A DNA stretch of 64,000 bases from Lysinibacillus fusiformis (GCA_030027265.1 JASENG010000002.1:186001-250000); one strand, 5' to 3'. Positions 25,425 through 35,310 are shown, counted from the stretch's first letter. Numbers and translations: made by a program. Notes: generated from the sequence alone by a model not told the origin.

Positions 25425-25461
25425 AAAAACGCTTAAGGTATTGATGATACCCTAGCGTTTT
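25425..25461 (+). terminator. Terminator of the ZIP gene
   Basis: Stem AAAAACGCTTAAGGTAT with 25446-25461 around a 5-nt loop, ending in a T-run. Confidence 0.8.
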
Positions 25462-25497
25462 TATTTTGCCTTTCTTAAATTATTGGCCGGATATCAG

Positions 25498-25989
25498 TTA
25501 GATTACTAAGTCATTTTCAGATTTTAGGTCTACAGCTTTCTGTAGAAGCTTTTGAAGAACAGCCGCAAAGGTTGCAATAATAAATGCTGCAACAATACTT
25601 ATTAACGCCAGCATGATAATCCCTGTCATATCTTCATTGCCATAAAATAAAGCGATGGCTGTTATGATTCCGAATAAAATTAAGGCTCCTAATATCATTG
25701 CACAGTACTTTATATATTTTAATGCCTGAATCGATCGTTTTGAAAATGCTCGGTTGATATCAATGAATGACAACAGTTTAAATGCCTGATACAACGCAAT
25801 ATAAAATGGTAGGCATAAGACGAAGACATATACTAAAAACCAATATTGCAAGTAAGCTGAGTCAGGATGCTTCGCTGCATCTCTGCTTGCCATCATGGGG
25901 AAGCCAATTAAACACATTCCCAGCACCAAAATACCAATAAGAATAATAACTCCTTTTAAGAATACGGTTGAGCCTTTTTTCCACGTCAA
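25498..25989 (-). CDS. DUF2975 domain membrane protein
   Basis: Integral membrane protein of about 163 aa with four hydrophobic helices and the pattern FIDINRAFSKRSIQALKYIK near residue 78 (after the second helix), which is diagnostic for DUF2975. Such proteins are normally followed by a small Xre-type regulator; none is present here. The GTG at 25998 overlaps the AGGTGAGG site, so the TTG at 25989 is the better start. Function unknown. Confidence 0.75.
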   Translation of the reverse strand: MTWKKGSTVFLKGVIILIGILVLGMCLIGFPMMASRDAAKHPDSAYLQYWFLVYVFVLCLPFYIALYQAFKLLSFIDINRAFSKRSIQALKYIKYCAMILGALILFGIITAIALFYGNEDMTGIIMLALISIVAAFIIATFAAVLQKLLQKAVDLKSENDLVI

Positions 25990-26105
25990 ACAAAGCACCT
26001 CACCTATTTATTTTCAAATTGATTATAGCAATGAAATTATCGATTATCAATAAATAATTATTGAATAGGATAATATTATTATTGTTTAGTTCAAGTGATC
26101 CATTT

Positions 26106-26292
26106 GTTACGATCGGGTTCCTCCCTTTTACGAGCGATTTTTCTTTCTTTACGAGCGAGTTCCTCTCCTTTACGGGCGGCTTTCCTCTTTACGAGCGAGT
26201 TCCTCCCTTTTACGAGCGATTTTTCTTTCTTTACGAGCGAGTTCCTCTCCTTTACGAGCGACTTTCCACCTTTACGAACGAGTTGCGCGCCC
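26106..26292. repeat. Nested tandem repeat, 82-bp unit made of ~20-bp subunits
   Basis: Nine degenerate copies of a 20-21 bp motif with core TTTACGAGCGA. At a higher level, 26117-26198 is repeated at 26199-26280 (82 bp, first ~55 bp identical). The array fills the 368-bp gap between the DUF2975 and DUF1292 genes. Open frames across it are low-complexity artefacts. Spacers are not unique, so it is not CRISPR. Confidence 0.9.
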
Positions 26293-26300
26293 AGTAGTAC

Positions 26301-26309
26301 TTATCCACA
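26301..26309 (+). promoter_or_regulatory. Isolated perfect DnaA box
   Basis: TTATCCACA, identical to the DnaA 9-mer consensus, between the tandem repeat and a terminator. Single copy, possibly chance. Confidence 0.25.
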
Positions 26310-26310
26310 A

Positions 26311-26340
26311 AAAAACGCCTCCAAACTTAATTGGAGGCGC
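26311..26340 (-). terminator. Terminator of the DUF1292 gene
   Basis: Perfect stem CGCCTCCAA (26316-26324) with 26331-26339. On the minus strand a T-run follows. Confidence 0.85.
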
Positions 26341-26357
26341 CATCATTCATATAAAGG

Positions 26358-26630
26358 TTAAGCTTCTTCTTCATCCATAATTTCATCGAAAGCGGCTGAT
26401 ACTTTGTCGAATTCCTCATCTGTTTCGATTGCGCTAAAGTCGCCATCTTCATCTACTTTTAAAAAGAAAACGTCAATATCTTCTTCTGTTTCTTCTTGAA
26501 TATCCTCTACAAAGCCAACTGCTACGTATTCAGTTCCATCAAGATTGATGGAAGCCAGTACTTCTACTTCTAATTCCTCATCGTTCTCATCCGTGATTGT
26601 AAAGATTTCTCCTACTTCGTGTTTTTCCAT
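26358..26630 (-). CDS. DUF1292 family protein
   Basis: Small acidic protein, 90 aa from the chosen start, matching the DUF1292 family (ITDENDEELEVEVLA, then a very acidic C-terminal half ending DEIMDEEEA). Related B. subtilis proteins (YrzB type) are conserved but uncharacterised. The start at 26630 has AAAGGAG at good spacing; an in-frame start eight codons upstream lies before that site. It sits alone behind selO and has its own terminator. Confidence 0.82.
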   Translation of the reverse strand: MEKHEVGEIFTITDENDEELEVEVLASINLDGTEYVAVGFVEDIQEETEEDIDVFFLKVDEDGDFSAIETDEEFDKVSAAFDEIMDEEEA

Positions 26631-26722
26631 GTGCCTATTCTCCTTTAATTTCAATGCTTGAATATTTTTTATTCCAAGGCAAGGTTTTAACTATACTCCC
26701 TACCCGAGTCCCTATTATACCT

Positions 26723-28180
26723 TTAAGTCCCACAAAATGTACGATATGGGCGATCTGGATTTTTTGGCAATATACAGTATTCTTCGTTCGCACCTGAAGA
26801 ATAGTCATATGGATCGGCAAGTGCTGCCAACAATCGTTCCATAACGCTGAAATCGCCTTCATTGACAGCTGCCTCTAATGCCTCTTCTACTCTGTGATTT
26901 CGTGGTATCACAGCTGGATTGCTGTTTCTCATTAATTCGTATGATTCTTCAATGGATTGTGGCTGTCTTCCACGGCGCTCTTCCCACTTCTGAAGCCACT
27001 TATCAAATTCATCTGTACCGTGAATTGGCAGGCTTTCAAGTTTCCCCACTGTTAAAGCACGGAATGTATTCGTATAGTCGGCACGATGCTTTTGCATTAT
27101 ACTAAGCAGTTCATCTGCGAGTGCTTTATCTTGCTCTTCTTCATCAAACAGCCCTAATTTTGCTCTCATGCCAGAGAGCCAATGTTTTTCGTACAAACCC
27201 ATATACTGGGAAATCTGCCCCTGAGCTATTTCAATGGCCTTTTCTTCATCGTCATCTAATAAAGGAACGAGGGTTTCTGCAAAACGCGCTAAATTCCATA
27301 GGCCCATTTTCGGCTGATTTCCATAGGCATAACGCCCATGGGTATCAATCGAGCTAAATACCGTTTCTGGATGATAGACATCCATGAAAGCACATGGTCC
27401 AAAGTCGATGGATTCTCCACTAATGGCCATATTATCTGTATTCATAACGCCATGAATAAAGCCTACAAGCTGCCACTTGGCAATTAACTCAGCTTGTTTT
27501 CGGATTACTTCTTGCAGCAGATACAGGTACTGGTTATCACTGTTTGGAATATCTGTGTAATGGCGGATAATTGTATAGCTTGCAAGGGATTGCAAGTCCT
27601 CATAAGTGCCCCAATTAGCCACAAATTGGAATGTTCCCACACGAATATGACTTGCGGCAACACGCGTTAAGATCGCTCCGGGAAGATCCGTTTCCCGAAT
27701 GATTTTCTCTCCAGTTGATACAACAGCTAAACTTCGTGTTGTTGGAATTCCTAATGCATGCATTGCTTCACTAATTATATATTCTCGAAGCATTGGTCCA
27801 AGTGCTGCTCGGCCGTCACCTCCACGTGAAAATGGAGTTCTTCCTGCACCTTTTAATTGAATATCAAAGCGCTCGTTTTCTGGCGTAATCTGCTCTCCAT
27901 ATAAAAGCGCCCGCCCATCTCCAAGCATGGTAAAATAGCCGAATTGATGGCCTGCATAAGCTTGTGCCATTGGAAACGACCCTTCAGGCGCTTTATTTCC
28001 GGCTAAAATTTGTACCCCTTCCTCACTTTGAAGGGCATTGCTATCCAAGCCCAGTTCCTTAGCCAGCGGATTATTAAATACCACAATTTCCGGGTTACTT
28101 ACAGGATGTAAGCCGACACTTGCATAAAATGTGTCCGAAAGTCTGGCATAACTATTATCAAAATTCCATCCAAATCCCAT
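26723..28180 (-). CDS. selO: Protein adenylyltransferase SelO (YdiU/UPF0061)
   Basis: SelO pseudokinase-fold AMPylase, 485 aa, which in studied bacteria transfers AMP from ATP to Ser/Thr/Tyr of proteins during redox stress. Conserved blocks: [23 protein letters not shown] near residue 90 (glycine-rich loop), [22 protein letters not shown] near 128, [24 protein letters not shown] near 245 (catalytic Asp region), and the C-terminal PYRTFCGT with the usual Cys third from the end. Full length. AAGAGGATAC precedes the ATG. No obvious operon partner except a small membrane protein gene upstream. Confidence 0.93.
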   Translation of the reverse strand: MGFGWNFDNSYARLSDTFYASVGLHPVSNPEIVVFNNPLAKELGLDSNALQSEEGVQILAGNKAPEGSFPMAQAYAGHQFGYFTMLGDGRALLYGEQITPENERFDIQLKGAGRTPFSRGGDGRAALGPMLREYIISEAMHALGIPTTRSLAVVSTGEKIIRETDLPGAILTRVAASHIRVGTFQFVANWGTYEDLQSLASYTIIRHYTDIPNSDNQYLYLLQEVIRKQAELIAKWQLVGFIHGVMNTDNMAISGESIDFGPCAFMDVYHPETVFSSIDTHGRYAYGNQPKMGLWNLARFAETLVPLLDDDEEKAIEIAQGQISQYMGLYEKHWLSGMRAKLGLFDEEEQDKALADELLSIMQKHRADYTNTFRALTVGKLESLPIHGTDEFDKWLQKWEERRGRQPQSIEESYELMRNSNPAVIPRNHRVEEALEAAVNEGDFSVMERLLAALADPYDYSSGANEEYCILPKNPDRPYRTFCGT

Positions 28181-28197
28181 AGTATCCTCTTCTCTTT

Positions 28198-28764
28198 TTA
28201 TTGACTATTTTTCGCCTCAATTGTTGAATTATACTTTAAGTTCCTTTGCTGTTTAGAAAAACCTGTGATTACAAAGCAAGTAATACAAGCTACAGCAGCA
28301 ACGACACTTCCGAGAGACAAACCTAGAGCTCTCATAAAAGTATCCTCTCCTGGATAATATGGCTCAACTGTTGCATACATATATACAAATAATACCGTTA
28401 ATATGAAATAAAAACTGCTCCCAACACTTGCCATGATAATTCTCCCTTTATTTGAGCTCCTGCAGGCACTATTTATAATGCTCCATAGCCATATGCTCAC
28501 AACCACTCCAGCAATCATCACGACAAAATGCACATACGGAATAAGAAACTTCATCATTCCAAATAAAATACCCATGGTGCTCATGAACAAAACCGCATTT
28601 ATCAAAAATAAAAACATGCCAGCCAACAAACTTTTTTGGAACCATTTCGAGCTTTGCAACCATTTCACGAGTATATTATTTTCACTAATGCGACTAACTA
28701 TTGATGAACGGAAAAATAAAATGAAATAAACTGCTATTAGACCTAAAAAGAAAAAGAGAATCAA
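28198..28764 (-). CDS. Hypothetical membrane protein
   Basis: Not recognised. 188 aa with about five hydrophobic helices (residues 2-20, 45-68, 74-98, 112-132 and 145-168) and a short polar C-terminus. AGGAGGTTTTGACTTG precedes the start. It is 17 bp upstream of selO on the same strand, so the two are probably cotranscribed; a link to SelO function is inference only. Confidence 0.65.
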   Translation of the reverse strand: MILFFFLGLIAVYFILFFRSSIVSRISENNILVKWLQSSKWFQKSLLAGMFLFLINAVLFMSTMGILFGMMKFLIPYVHFVVMIAGVVVSIWLWSIINSACRSSNKGRIIMASVGSSFYFILTVLFVYMYATVEPYYPGEDTFMRALGLSLGSVVAAVACITCFVITGFSKQQRNLKYNSTIEAKNSQ

Positions 28765-28960
28765 GTCAAAACCTCCTTATTCCAAATATAAACGCATCTC
28801 CACAATGGAAGTTTCATCCAAAATCCTGTTAAACCAATTCCTTTAAAAAAGACCCTTTTTACTTATATAGAACGTTTACATAAAGCAGAAAAAAACTTTA
28901 CACTTTTTTGCAGACTTTTATGATAAGATATTTCTCAATGTAAGCAAAAGAAAGAGGAAA

Positions 28961-30367
28961 ATGAAGATGAGTGAAACACTTAAAAAGCCTGCTGAAAAGC
29001 TGAGTTTATTTCATTTAACTTGGCCCATCTTTTTAGAGGTTTTCCTATTTATGTTAATGGGGCTTGCCGACACATTCATGTTAAGTGCGGTCTCAGATGA
29101 TGCAGTTTCTGGTGTAGGTACAGCCAATCAATATATACACATAGCGATATTAATATTAGAAGTAGTCGGAAATGGAGCTGCTATTGTTGTGTCCCAATAT
29201 CTTGGCTCACGCCGCTATTTTGAAGCAGCTAAAATCTCGGCATTGGCGGTTACTTTGAACCTATGCGTTGGGCTTGTTATGTCGGTCGTTTTTATTTTGT
29301 CATCAAATGGATTAATGGCGATGATGAATTTACAAGGTACCGTCCTTGAGCATGCACAAGGGTATTTAATTATTGTAGGGGGAGGAATCTTCCTACAGGC
29401 TGCCATTAATTCTTTGGCAGCAATCATTCGTGTCCATGGCTGGACGAAGCAAACAATGTATGTATCCTTGGGGATGAACGTAATCCATGTTGTCGGAAAT
29501 TATCTTTTAATTTTCGGTAATTTTGGAGCACCTGAATTAGGTGTAAAAGGAGCAGCAATTTCTTCGGTAGTTAGCCGTTTAATTGCTTTGTTTGTGTTCT
29601 TCTGGCTGTTATATCAGGCATTAGAGATAAGAATCAAAATCGAATATTACTTCACGTTTTCTAAAGAATATGTGAAAAAAATCCTATCGATAGGCATACC
29701 AAGTGCCCTCGAGCAAATCCTGTATCAAGTTTGTCAGGTTGTCTTTTTGTACTATATCACCTATCTTGGCGCAGAAGCCTTGGCCGCAAGACAATATGCA
29801 AATAACATATCCATGTTTACGTATCTGTTTGCCATTGCGATTGGAATCGGGACTTCCATTATTACTGGCCGGTTTGTTGGTTCAGGCGAAAAGGATGCTG
29901 CTTATAAACAGCTTTGGTTTAGCGTTAAATCAGCCCTTATTTTCACAGTAGCGATTGCAGCCCTTGTGACGATATTCCGCAAACCCCTTATGAGTTTATT
30001 CACTGACAATCCCGAAGTTATTAAATTCGGGGTTTCTGTGTTAGCATTAAGCCTTTTACTTGAAACTGGCCGGACGATCAATATTACCATCATCAATTCG
30101 CTGCGGGCTTCCGGGGATGCCAGATTCCCTGTAAAAATCGGTTTCTTATCTATGGTTTGCATGAGTGTACCTTTAGGGTATTTATTAGTTTTCGTATTCG
30201 ATTTAGGGTTAGTCGGAGTTTGGCTTGCTATTGCAGCAGATGAATGGACACGTGCCATTATCGTGATTTTCAGATGGAAAAGCCGCAAATGGGAGCGTTA
30301 CGCACTCGTTTCCCCACCTTCTTCTGAAAACGAAATTGAACATCAAGAAACTCCTGCCACTTCTTAA
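28961..30367 (+). CDS. MATE family efflux transporter
   Basis: Multidrug and toxic compound extrusion family protein, 468 aa with 12 predicted helices in two six-helix halves. The N-terminal region FHLTWPIFLEVFLFMLMGLADTFMLS, quoted by position (residues 17-42), and the internal GIPSALEQILYQVCQVVF near residue 245 mark the two halves. Na+- or H+-driven export of cationic compounds is the family role; the substrate is unknown. The start is either 28961 or the ATG at 28967, which is better spaced from GAAAGAGG. Single gene ending in a shared terminator. Confidence 0.92.
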   Translation: MKMSETLKKPAEKLSLFHLTWPIFLEVFLFMLMGLADTFMLSAVSDDAVSGVGTANQYIHIAILILEVVGNGAAIVVSQYLGSRRYFEAAKISALAVTLNLCVGLVMSVVFILSSNGLMAMMNLQGTVLEHAQGYLIIVGGGIFLQAAINSLAAIIRVHGWTKQTMYVSLGMNVIHVVGNYLLIFGNFGAPELGVKGAAISSVVSRLIALFVFFWLLYQALEIRIKIEYYFTFSKEYVKKILSIGIPSALEQILYQVCQVVFLYYITYLGAEALAARQYANNISMFTYLFAIAIGIGTSIITGRFVGSGEKDAAYKQLWFSVKSALIFTVAIAALVTIFRKPLMSLFTDNPEVIKFGVSVLALSLLLETGRTINITIINSLRASGDARFPVKIGFLSMVCMSVPLGYLLVFVFDLGLVGVWLAIAADEWTRAIIVIFRWKSRKWERYALVSPPSSENEIEHQETPATS

Positions 30368-30370
30368 CTT

Positions 30371-30407
30371 AAAAATGGATCTCCCCTAGCCGGGAGATCC
30401 ATTTTTT
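30371..30407. terminator. Bidirectional terminator
   Basis: Perfect 15-bp stem AAAAATGGATCTCCC with 30392-30406, T-run on both strands. It serves the MATE gene and the convergent FMN reductase gene. Confidence 0.9.
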
Positions 30408-30408
30408 A

Positions 30409-30954
30409 TTAACTATTATCTTTCGGCAAGGTTTCGCTTAATTTACAGTATTGTACGAAAACTTGAGCCAATTCACGAAGTCGATCATGGATTGAGTCAT
30501 CTATAATTGAGTCTTTTTCATCGAAATGTGAAGAGTGTGTATAAACGTAATTTGGCGTTACTAAGCAGCGGAAGTAGTCCAAGATCGGTCTTAGCTGATT
30601 TTCCACTACTAAATGATGTTGATATGTCCCGCCATTGGCAACCATCGAAACCGGTTTGTAACGCATAGCCTTTGGGTCGATCATATCAAGTGCATTTTTT
30701 AGTACGCCCGGGATTGACGCTTGATAAATAGGTGTCGAGATAATATATCCATCCGCTTCCTCAAATTTCTGAACCATCATTTGCATATCTTTATTAAGCG
30801 GACTGCCATCTAAAATTTGATGCTTCAAATCAGCAAAATATAAAATTTCAAGCTCTAAATCGCCATTATATTCTTTGATATATTGTTCAATTTGTCGCAA
30901 AAGTGCACCCGTCTTCGTTCCAAACACAGTGCCATCAACGAGTAATATCTTCAT
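30409..30954 (-). CDS. NADPH-dependent FMN reductase family protein
   Basis: Flavodoxin-like oxidoreductase, 181 aa. The N-terminal strand KILLVDGTVFGTKTG forms the FMN phosphate loop, and ADGYIISTPIYQASIPGVLKNALD near residue 73 is the typical SsuE/YwqN-family flavin-binding and dimer segment. It should reduce FMN or a quinone-like acceptor with NAD(P)H. Start ATG at 30954 with GGTGGAGG upstream. No sulfonate or siderophore genes nearby to point to a partner. Confidence 0.85.
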   Translation of the reverse strand: MKILLVDGTVFGTKTGALLRQIEQYIKEYNGDLELEILYFADLKHQILDGSPLNKDMQMMVQKFEEADGYIISTPIYQASIPGVLKNALDMIDPKAMRYKPVSMVANGGTYQHHLVVENQLRPILDYFRCLVTPNYVYTHSSHFDEKDSIIDDSIHDRLRELAQVFVQYCKLSETLPKDNS

Positions 30955-31045
30955 AATTTTGTATCCTCCACCTTTTTATTTCCACCCGTTATTTTAACAG
31001 ATGCATTTGAAGTGGAATAGGGAACCGGTTTAGTTTAATTAAAAT

Positions 31046-32881
31046 TCAGTCTTTTGGCTGATTTTCGTTATTTGTCGCCTTCCCCATCGCCTTTTCCATC
31101 ATCCGAGTCGGTGAAGTAAGGCTTACAATAGTCGTTCCAACATCGAAGGATCGTTTTTTCGCATTTGCCAAAAAGACTAAATTATTATCACTGTCCACTG
31201 CGAAAAGTGGAATGGATTTATGATTGTCATTTATAAAATCCCCTAATGTATATTGGTCCGTTAAATGCGTTTTGCGAATCATATATCCTTCTTCAATTAA
31301 ACGGTTTAACGCATGTATGTCATAATCTTCATCAAACAAGCTCTTGCCGCCGATTGATTTACTATAGCCGCTTGGATCTCCCGAATGGCTCGGTGTTTGG
31401 AAAATATGTTCACGGCCTAATTCAGGGACAAAATGTTGGCAGATTAAAGCGTTGTATGCATCTTCCTCCGTTGCCGCTATTAAAATTTCATATGGTGTTA
31501 GATCCACATGATATTCGGTCTTTTCGCTTAAGATATCCCCTACTTCAGTTTTTAAGCCCTGTTGTCGGGCATGTCCTAATGCACCCCATGACCGATCTAT
31601 AATTAACACTGGTTTGTTAAAGCTTTGAAGCGCTTCCCCAAACACCGCACTAAATGGGCTTCCTCCGACAATCATCACACCTGTCTCATCCGTCGCTTGG
31701 AGATCTAATTTCTTGGCTAGCCAGCTAATTGAAAAGCCATGCGCCAATACCGTTGCAAAAACAAGAGCCAGGGTTAAGGCAGTAATAATATCAGCATCCT
31801 CAAAGCCTTCTTCCCGTAAAACACTCGCAAAAAAACCAGAAACGGTAAGTGCCACAATACCTCTAGGGGCAATCCAGCCGATTAAAATTCGTTCCTGTTT
31901 TGTTAAATCCACACCAATCGTTGCCAGCCAAATCGATACCGGCCGTACAATAAACAGCATCGCTAAAACAAACAACAGCATATTCCAGCTTAAAATATCC
32001 ATCAGCGTATCAACAGGCAATGAGGCCGTCAGCATTATAAATATGCCCGAAATCATCAGAACAGAGATATTTTCTTTAAAATGCAATAAGTCTCGTAGTG
32101 ATGTGAGATGCATATTTGCCATGATAATCCCCATTGCCGTTACAGCGAGCAGTCCTGTCTCATGCATAATCGTGTCAGATAACACAAATACCAAAAGAAC
32201 ACTGACTAAGACGATTGGGGATTTTAAAAACTCCGGAATATATCCATGTTCCAATAATCTTCCAAGGAGGAATCCGGCTGCTAACCCCAGGAGTGCTGAT
32301 AGAATAGAAGCACCAAAGAACAGCAATAATGAGGTCCCAGAAATTGTATCATTTGTCCATAAGACTACTTGTAAAGCAAATAAAGCAACAAGCGCTCCAA
32401 ACGGGTCAACCACAATTCCTTCCCATTTTAAAATGGTTGCAGGACGTTCTTTCAGTTTTGCTTGCCGCAACAATGGCATAATTACCGTTGGACCCGTTAC
32501 AATGAAAATACCTCCGATTATAAATGCAACATCTAGTGAAATGCCTGCTAAATAATGCGCCGCAAAAGATCCAGCAATCCATGCAATCAATGAACCTATT
32601 GTAGATATGCGGAAAATTGCTTTGCGTGAATCTTTAATTTCTCGAATATCCAAGCTTAAACTACCTTCAAATAAAATAATCGCTACAGCAAGTGAAATAA
32701 TTGGATTAAAGATTTCGCCAAAGCTTTCTTTAGGATTAAAAAACCCGAGAAACGGTCCAACAATTAAACCAACAAGTGACATAATCACAATAGCGGGGAG
32801 TCTAAACCGCCAAGCTATCCACTGCGACAAAATTCCAAGTGCAACAATTGCTACTATTTGAAAGAGTATTGAATCAAGCAT
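31046..32881 (-). CDS. CPA1-type cation:proton antiporter with cytosolic TrkA-like region
   Basis: Monovalent cation/proton antiporter, about 611 aa. The first 390 residues form about 12 helices, with FEGSLSLDIREI near residue 75, the TGPTVIMPLLRQAKL segment near 140 and GWIAPRGIVALTVSGFFA near 320, as in NhaP/Sll0689-type exchangers. The remainder is soluble, starting MIVGGSPFSAVFGEALQSF, which resembles a Rossmann (TrkA-N) regulatory domain. The start at 32881 (MLDSILF) is chosen for the AAAAGGGG site; the longer frame lacks one. Likely Na+/H+ or K+/H+ exchange for pH or salt control. Confidence 0.88.
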   Translation of the reverse strand: MLDSILFQIVAIVALGILSQWIAWRFRLPAIVIMSLVGLIVGPFLGFFNPKESFGEIFNPIISLAVAIILFEGSLSLDIREIKDSRKAIFRISTIGSLIAWIAGSFAAHYLAGISLDVAFIIGGIFIVTGPTVIMPLLRQAKLKERPATILKWEGIVVDPFGALVALFALQVVLWTNDTISGTSLLLFFGASILSALLGLAAGFLLGRLLEHGYIPEFLKSPIVLVSVLLVFVLSDTIMHETGLLAVTAMGIIMANMHLTSLRDLLHFKENISVLMISGIFIMLTASLPVDTLMDILSWNMLLFVLAMLFIVRPVSIWLATIGVDLTKQERILIGWIAPRGIVALTVSGFFASVLREEGFEDADIITALTLALVFATVLAHGFSISWLAKKLDLQATDETGVMIVGGSPFSAVFGEALQSFNKPVLIIDRSWGALGHARQQGLKTEVGDILSEKTEYHVDLTPYEILIAATEEDAYNALICQHFVPELGREHIFQTPSHSGDPSGYSKSIGGKSLFDEDYDIHALNRLIEEGYMIRKTHLTDQYTLGDFINDNHKSIPLFAVDSDNNLVFLANAKKRSFDVGTTIVSLTSPTRMMEKAMGKATNNENQPKD

Positions 32882-33160
32882 TGTTACGTCCCCTTTTAAC
32901 GAATTAGTAATGACCAAAACTGTATTTAACATGTCCTAAAAAGGAACAGTCAACTCATTGTTTTTAAAAAAACTTTGCTTTTTGACCAGGGGGAGCAGAC
33001 CAGCCGCTTTCATTGAAAATCTTGCCACTTCAAAATCCACAGTCAAAAAAGTTATAATCACAAAAATTAGCATAATAGAAGTGTTCTAAAAGAGATATCT
33101 TGCATTGGGAAGCTAATTCGAAAGACTCTCTACATACTTTGACAAAAAATTTCAAAATAA

Positions 33161-33199
33161 AAAAGTCCTCCCGCTTTTAATTAGTATTTGCGGAGGACG
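33161..33199 (-). terminator. Terminator of the NAD(P)-binding protein gene
   Basis: Stem GTCCTCCCGC (33165-33174) with GCGGAGGAC (33190-33198), T-run on the minus strand. Confidence 0.8.
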
Positions 33200-33204
33200 T
33201 TCTT

Positions 33205-34038
33205 TCATTCCTTATTCAGTATTTTATTGTCTAGGATCGTGTCATTCTTGACTTGTAGCTCCTGAAGCTTTTCACGATTAAACACCACTTCTTCATCAAC
33301 CGGCGTATGTTCTTCTTTAAATTTATCCCAATTAAAAAGCTCCTCACGAGAGATTGGCGCTTCTTCTTTTACTTCCGGCATTTCTAGTTTCGCTAGCTGG
33401 GCTGAATTATAGATCATGACTGGCGATTTTTTGCCGTATAACGCAATTATCTTCATAGCTAGGGCAAGCTGTGCGGCTTCAATGGAACGGTATTTTTTAA
33501 GCGGTCCAACCAATATCGGGTTCATAACTTTCAACACCCATTCCCCCACCTTCTCACCTAATCGAAACTCGTCCCGCTCCCCGACTAATAAAGAAGGTCT
33601 TACGATGGAGACTTGCTGCAGCTCTAAAGCTATTAATTCCTTTTCAAGCTTCCCTTTCACTCGGTTATAGTAAACGCGCGATTTATCGTTTGCTCCCATG
33701 GCCGAGATAATAATAAAATGCATGATTCCGCACTTCTTTGCTAGAGACGCAATTTGCAATGGATATTCTACATCTACTTTTTCGAATTCCTCATGGGACC
33801 CTGCTTTTTTAATGGTTGTTCCCAAACAGCAATAAATTTCATGGGCAAATTCAATATCCTTTTCTTCTAATTGATTAAATGAGCGTATTTTCACAATTAG
33901 TTTTGGATGTTCGAACTCTAGTTTTCTCCGAGCGATTACAGTGACAGATACATATTCTTCACTATCACATAATAATTTTACTAGACTCGATCCCACTAAA
34001 CCCGTTCCCCCAACGACAATCGCTGAGCGCATTTCCAT
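33205..34038 (-). CDS. NAD(P)H-binding short-chain dehydrogenase-like protein (HTATIP2/YwnB-like)
   Basis: Atypical SDR protein, about 277 aa. The Rossmann motif GGTGLVGSSLVKLL lies near the N-terminus, followed by CLGTTIKKAGS, FIIISAMGANDKSRVYYNRVKGKLE (Ser and YxxxK, residues about 108-132) and SIVRPSLLVGERDE. The C-terminal 60 residues are a charged extension. This pattern resembles NAD(P)-binding proteins of the HTATIP2 group. The frame opens much earlier, but the start at 34038 (ATG of MEMRSAIVVGG) has a purine-rich site AGGAAGTGAAAG, and upstream residues are unlike the family. Substrate unknown. Confidence 0.75.
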   Translation of the reverse strand: MEMRSAIVVGGTGLVGSSLVKLLCDSEEYVSVTVIARRKLEFEHPKLIVKIRSFNQLEEKDIEFAHEIYCCLGTTIKKAGSHEEFEKVDVEYPLQIASLAKKCGIMHFIIISAMGANDKSRVYYNRVKGKLEKELIALELQQVSIVRPSLLVGERDEFRLGEKVGEWVLKVMNPILVGPLKKYRSIEAAQLALAMKIIALYGKKSPVMIYNSAQLAKLEMPEVKEEAPISREELFNWDKFKEEHTPVDEEVVFNREKLQELQVKNDTILDNKILNKE

Positions 34039-34189
34039 TTTTCTTTCACTTCCTATCATCTTTGTCCAAACTGCAGCATAAACTTGAAAATCTAGTAACC
34101 TCTTAGCATTGACTCTATTGTTAATTTTCACACATACTTTCGAATTTTTCACCATAATTTAATTTATAGCTGGGAAAGGATGGGATTAT

Positions 34190-35239
34190 ATGCAGAATGA
34201 ACTAAGTGTACCTTCATTAAAAAAGAAAATCGCCTTTGTCGTTGAACATAGCGCAGTAAAAGGATTTTATCCACTTGAACGTGTAGCCATTTTAGCAAAA
34301 CTTTTAAAAGATGAAGAGAGTGTTTTTATTTTTTTAAAACAGGATGGACAAGAATCCATAGAAATTTTCACCGACGAGCAGCTTTCTCCAATTCTATTTG
34401 ATAATTATTCAGAGTTAAAAACACAGATTCGTAATCTTGAGCCCGATTTAATTATTCAAGATGGGAAAGATACATTGGTTGAGCAAATTGAACAATTGCG
34501 GCCATTCTGTAAAACGATTGTCCATTTTGATGATTTTGGCGAAGGAGCGCTGTTGGCAGATTGCAATATTGTCGCACTTTTTGAAGAAGTAAGGGAAAAT
34601 ACGGCCCAAAATATTTTGTCAGGAAGCTTTGCATACGCAGTAAAAGAATCGATTAAAACGATTGCCAATGAACGCGTATCAAACGAACTATCTAACCCTC
34701 CTCATATTGTTGTGGCCTATGAAGATGGCGATGAAAACAATTTAACCTATAGAACATTGCGCCATTTAACTCAATTGCAAATTCCTTTGCAAGTGACTGT
34801 TGCGATTGATCGAGAATATAAACATTCAGTGGAAGATCTGCAAATGATGGTGCTAAGTCGCCGCAATACAAGACTTTTAAAAGATGACCGTGCTTTGGAT
34901 AAACTTTTGCACGAAGCCGATATTGTCATTTGTAATGCAAACTATACCCCATATAAAGTGGCGGCAGTTGGTATTCCTTGCATTACAGCTGCACAAAATG
35001 AGCGTGAACTAAACAATGCATTTCCTCGGGAGCATAATGGTTTTATTCACCTCGGCTTAGGTCGCAAAATGAAACAATCCAATATTCAAAATGCCGTAAT
35101 GGAGCTGCTTTTACACGAGGCAAGACGCGAACGGGCTGTACGGAAGCAATTCGAGCTTGAGCTTCAAGATAATAATGAAGTGATTAAATCTCTTCTATTA
35201 GACTTTGCATACGAACGCCATAATATGGTGTCATTATAA
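34190..35239 (+). CDS. PseG/SpsG-like GT-B fold protein
   Basis: 349-aa protein with the two-lobed layout of the PseG/SpsG family (UDP-sugar hydrolases or glycosyltransferase-like proteins, MurG fold). Seen: KKIAFVVEHSAVKGFYPLERVAILAKLL at the start (residues 13-40), PDLIIQDGKDTLVEQIEQLR near 85, TIVHFDDFGEGALLADCNI near 105, and a C-terminal lobe with LLHEADIVICNANYTPYKVAAVGIPCITAAQNERE (230-265). B. subtilis SpsG takes part in spore coat polysaccharide synthesis. Here it stands alone, without other sugar genes, divergent from the SDR-like gene. Function is inferred only from fold resemblance. Confidence 0.6.
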   Translation: MQNELSVPSLKKKIAFVVEHSAVKGFYPLERVAILAKLLKDEESVFIFLKQDGQESIEIFTDEQLSPILFDNYSELKTQIRNLEPDLIIQDGKDTLVEQIEQLRPFCKTIVHFDDFGEGALLADCNIVALFEEVRENTAQNILSGSFAYAVKESIKTIANERVSNELSNPPHIVVAYEDGDENNLTYRTLRHLTQLQIPLQVTVAIDREYKHSVEDLQMMVLSRRNTRLLKDDRALDKLLHEADIVICNANYTPYKVAAVGIPCITAAQNERELNNAFPREHNGFIHLGLGRKMKQSNIQNAVMELLLHEARRERAVRKQFELELQDNNEVIKSLLLDFAYERHNMVSL

Positions 35240-35268
35240 TGTAGTTTGACTTCCTGAGGATAAAAGAT

Positions 35269-35310
35269 AGCGCTTTGGACGAGCATGAGCTTCGTTTAAA
35301 GTGCTTTTTT
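35269..35310 (+). terminator. Terminator of the PseG-like gene
   Basis: Imperfect stem AGCGCTTTGGACGA with 35291-35304, followed by a T-run. Confidence 0.7.

Noticed and set aside
26106-26292. CRISPR array
   Set aside because: The spacers between the ACGAGCGA cores are only about 10 bp and are themselves repeated; no cas genes.
26061-26361. Two overlapping open frames of 78 and 88 codons across the tandem repeat
   Set aside because: Low-complexity translations of the DNA repeat (Phe/Thr/Ser/Leu), no ribosome binding site, opposite strand to both neighbours.
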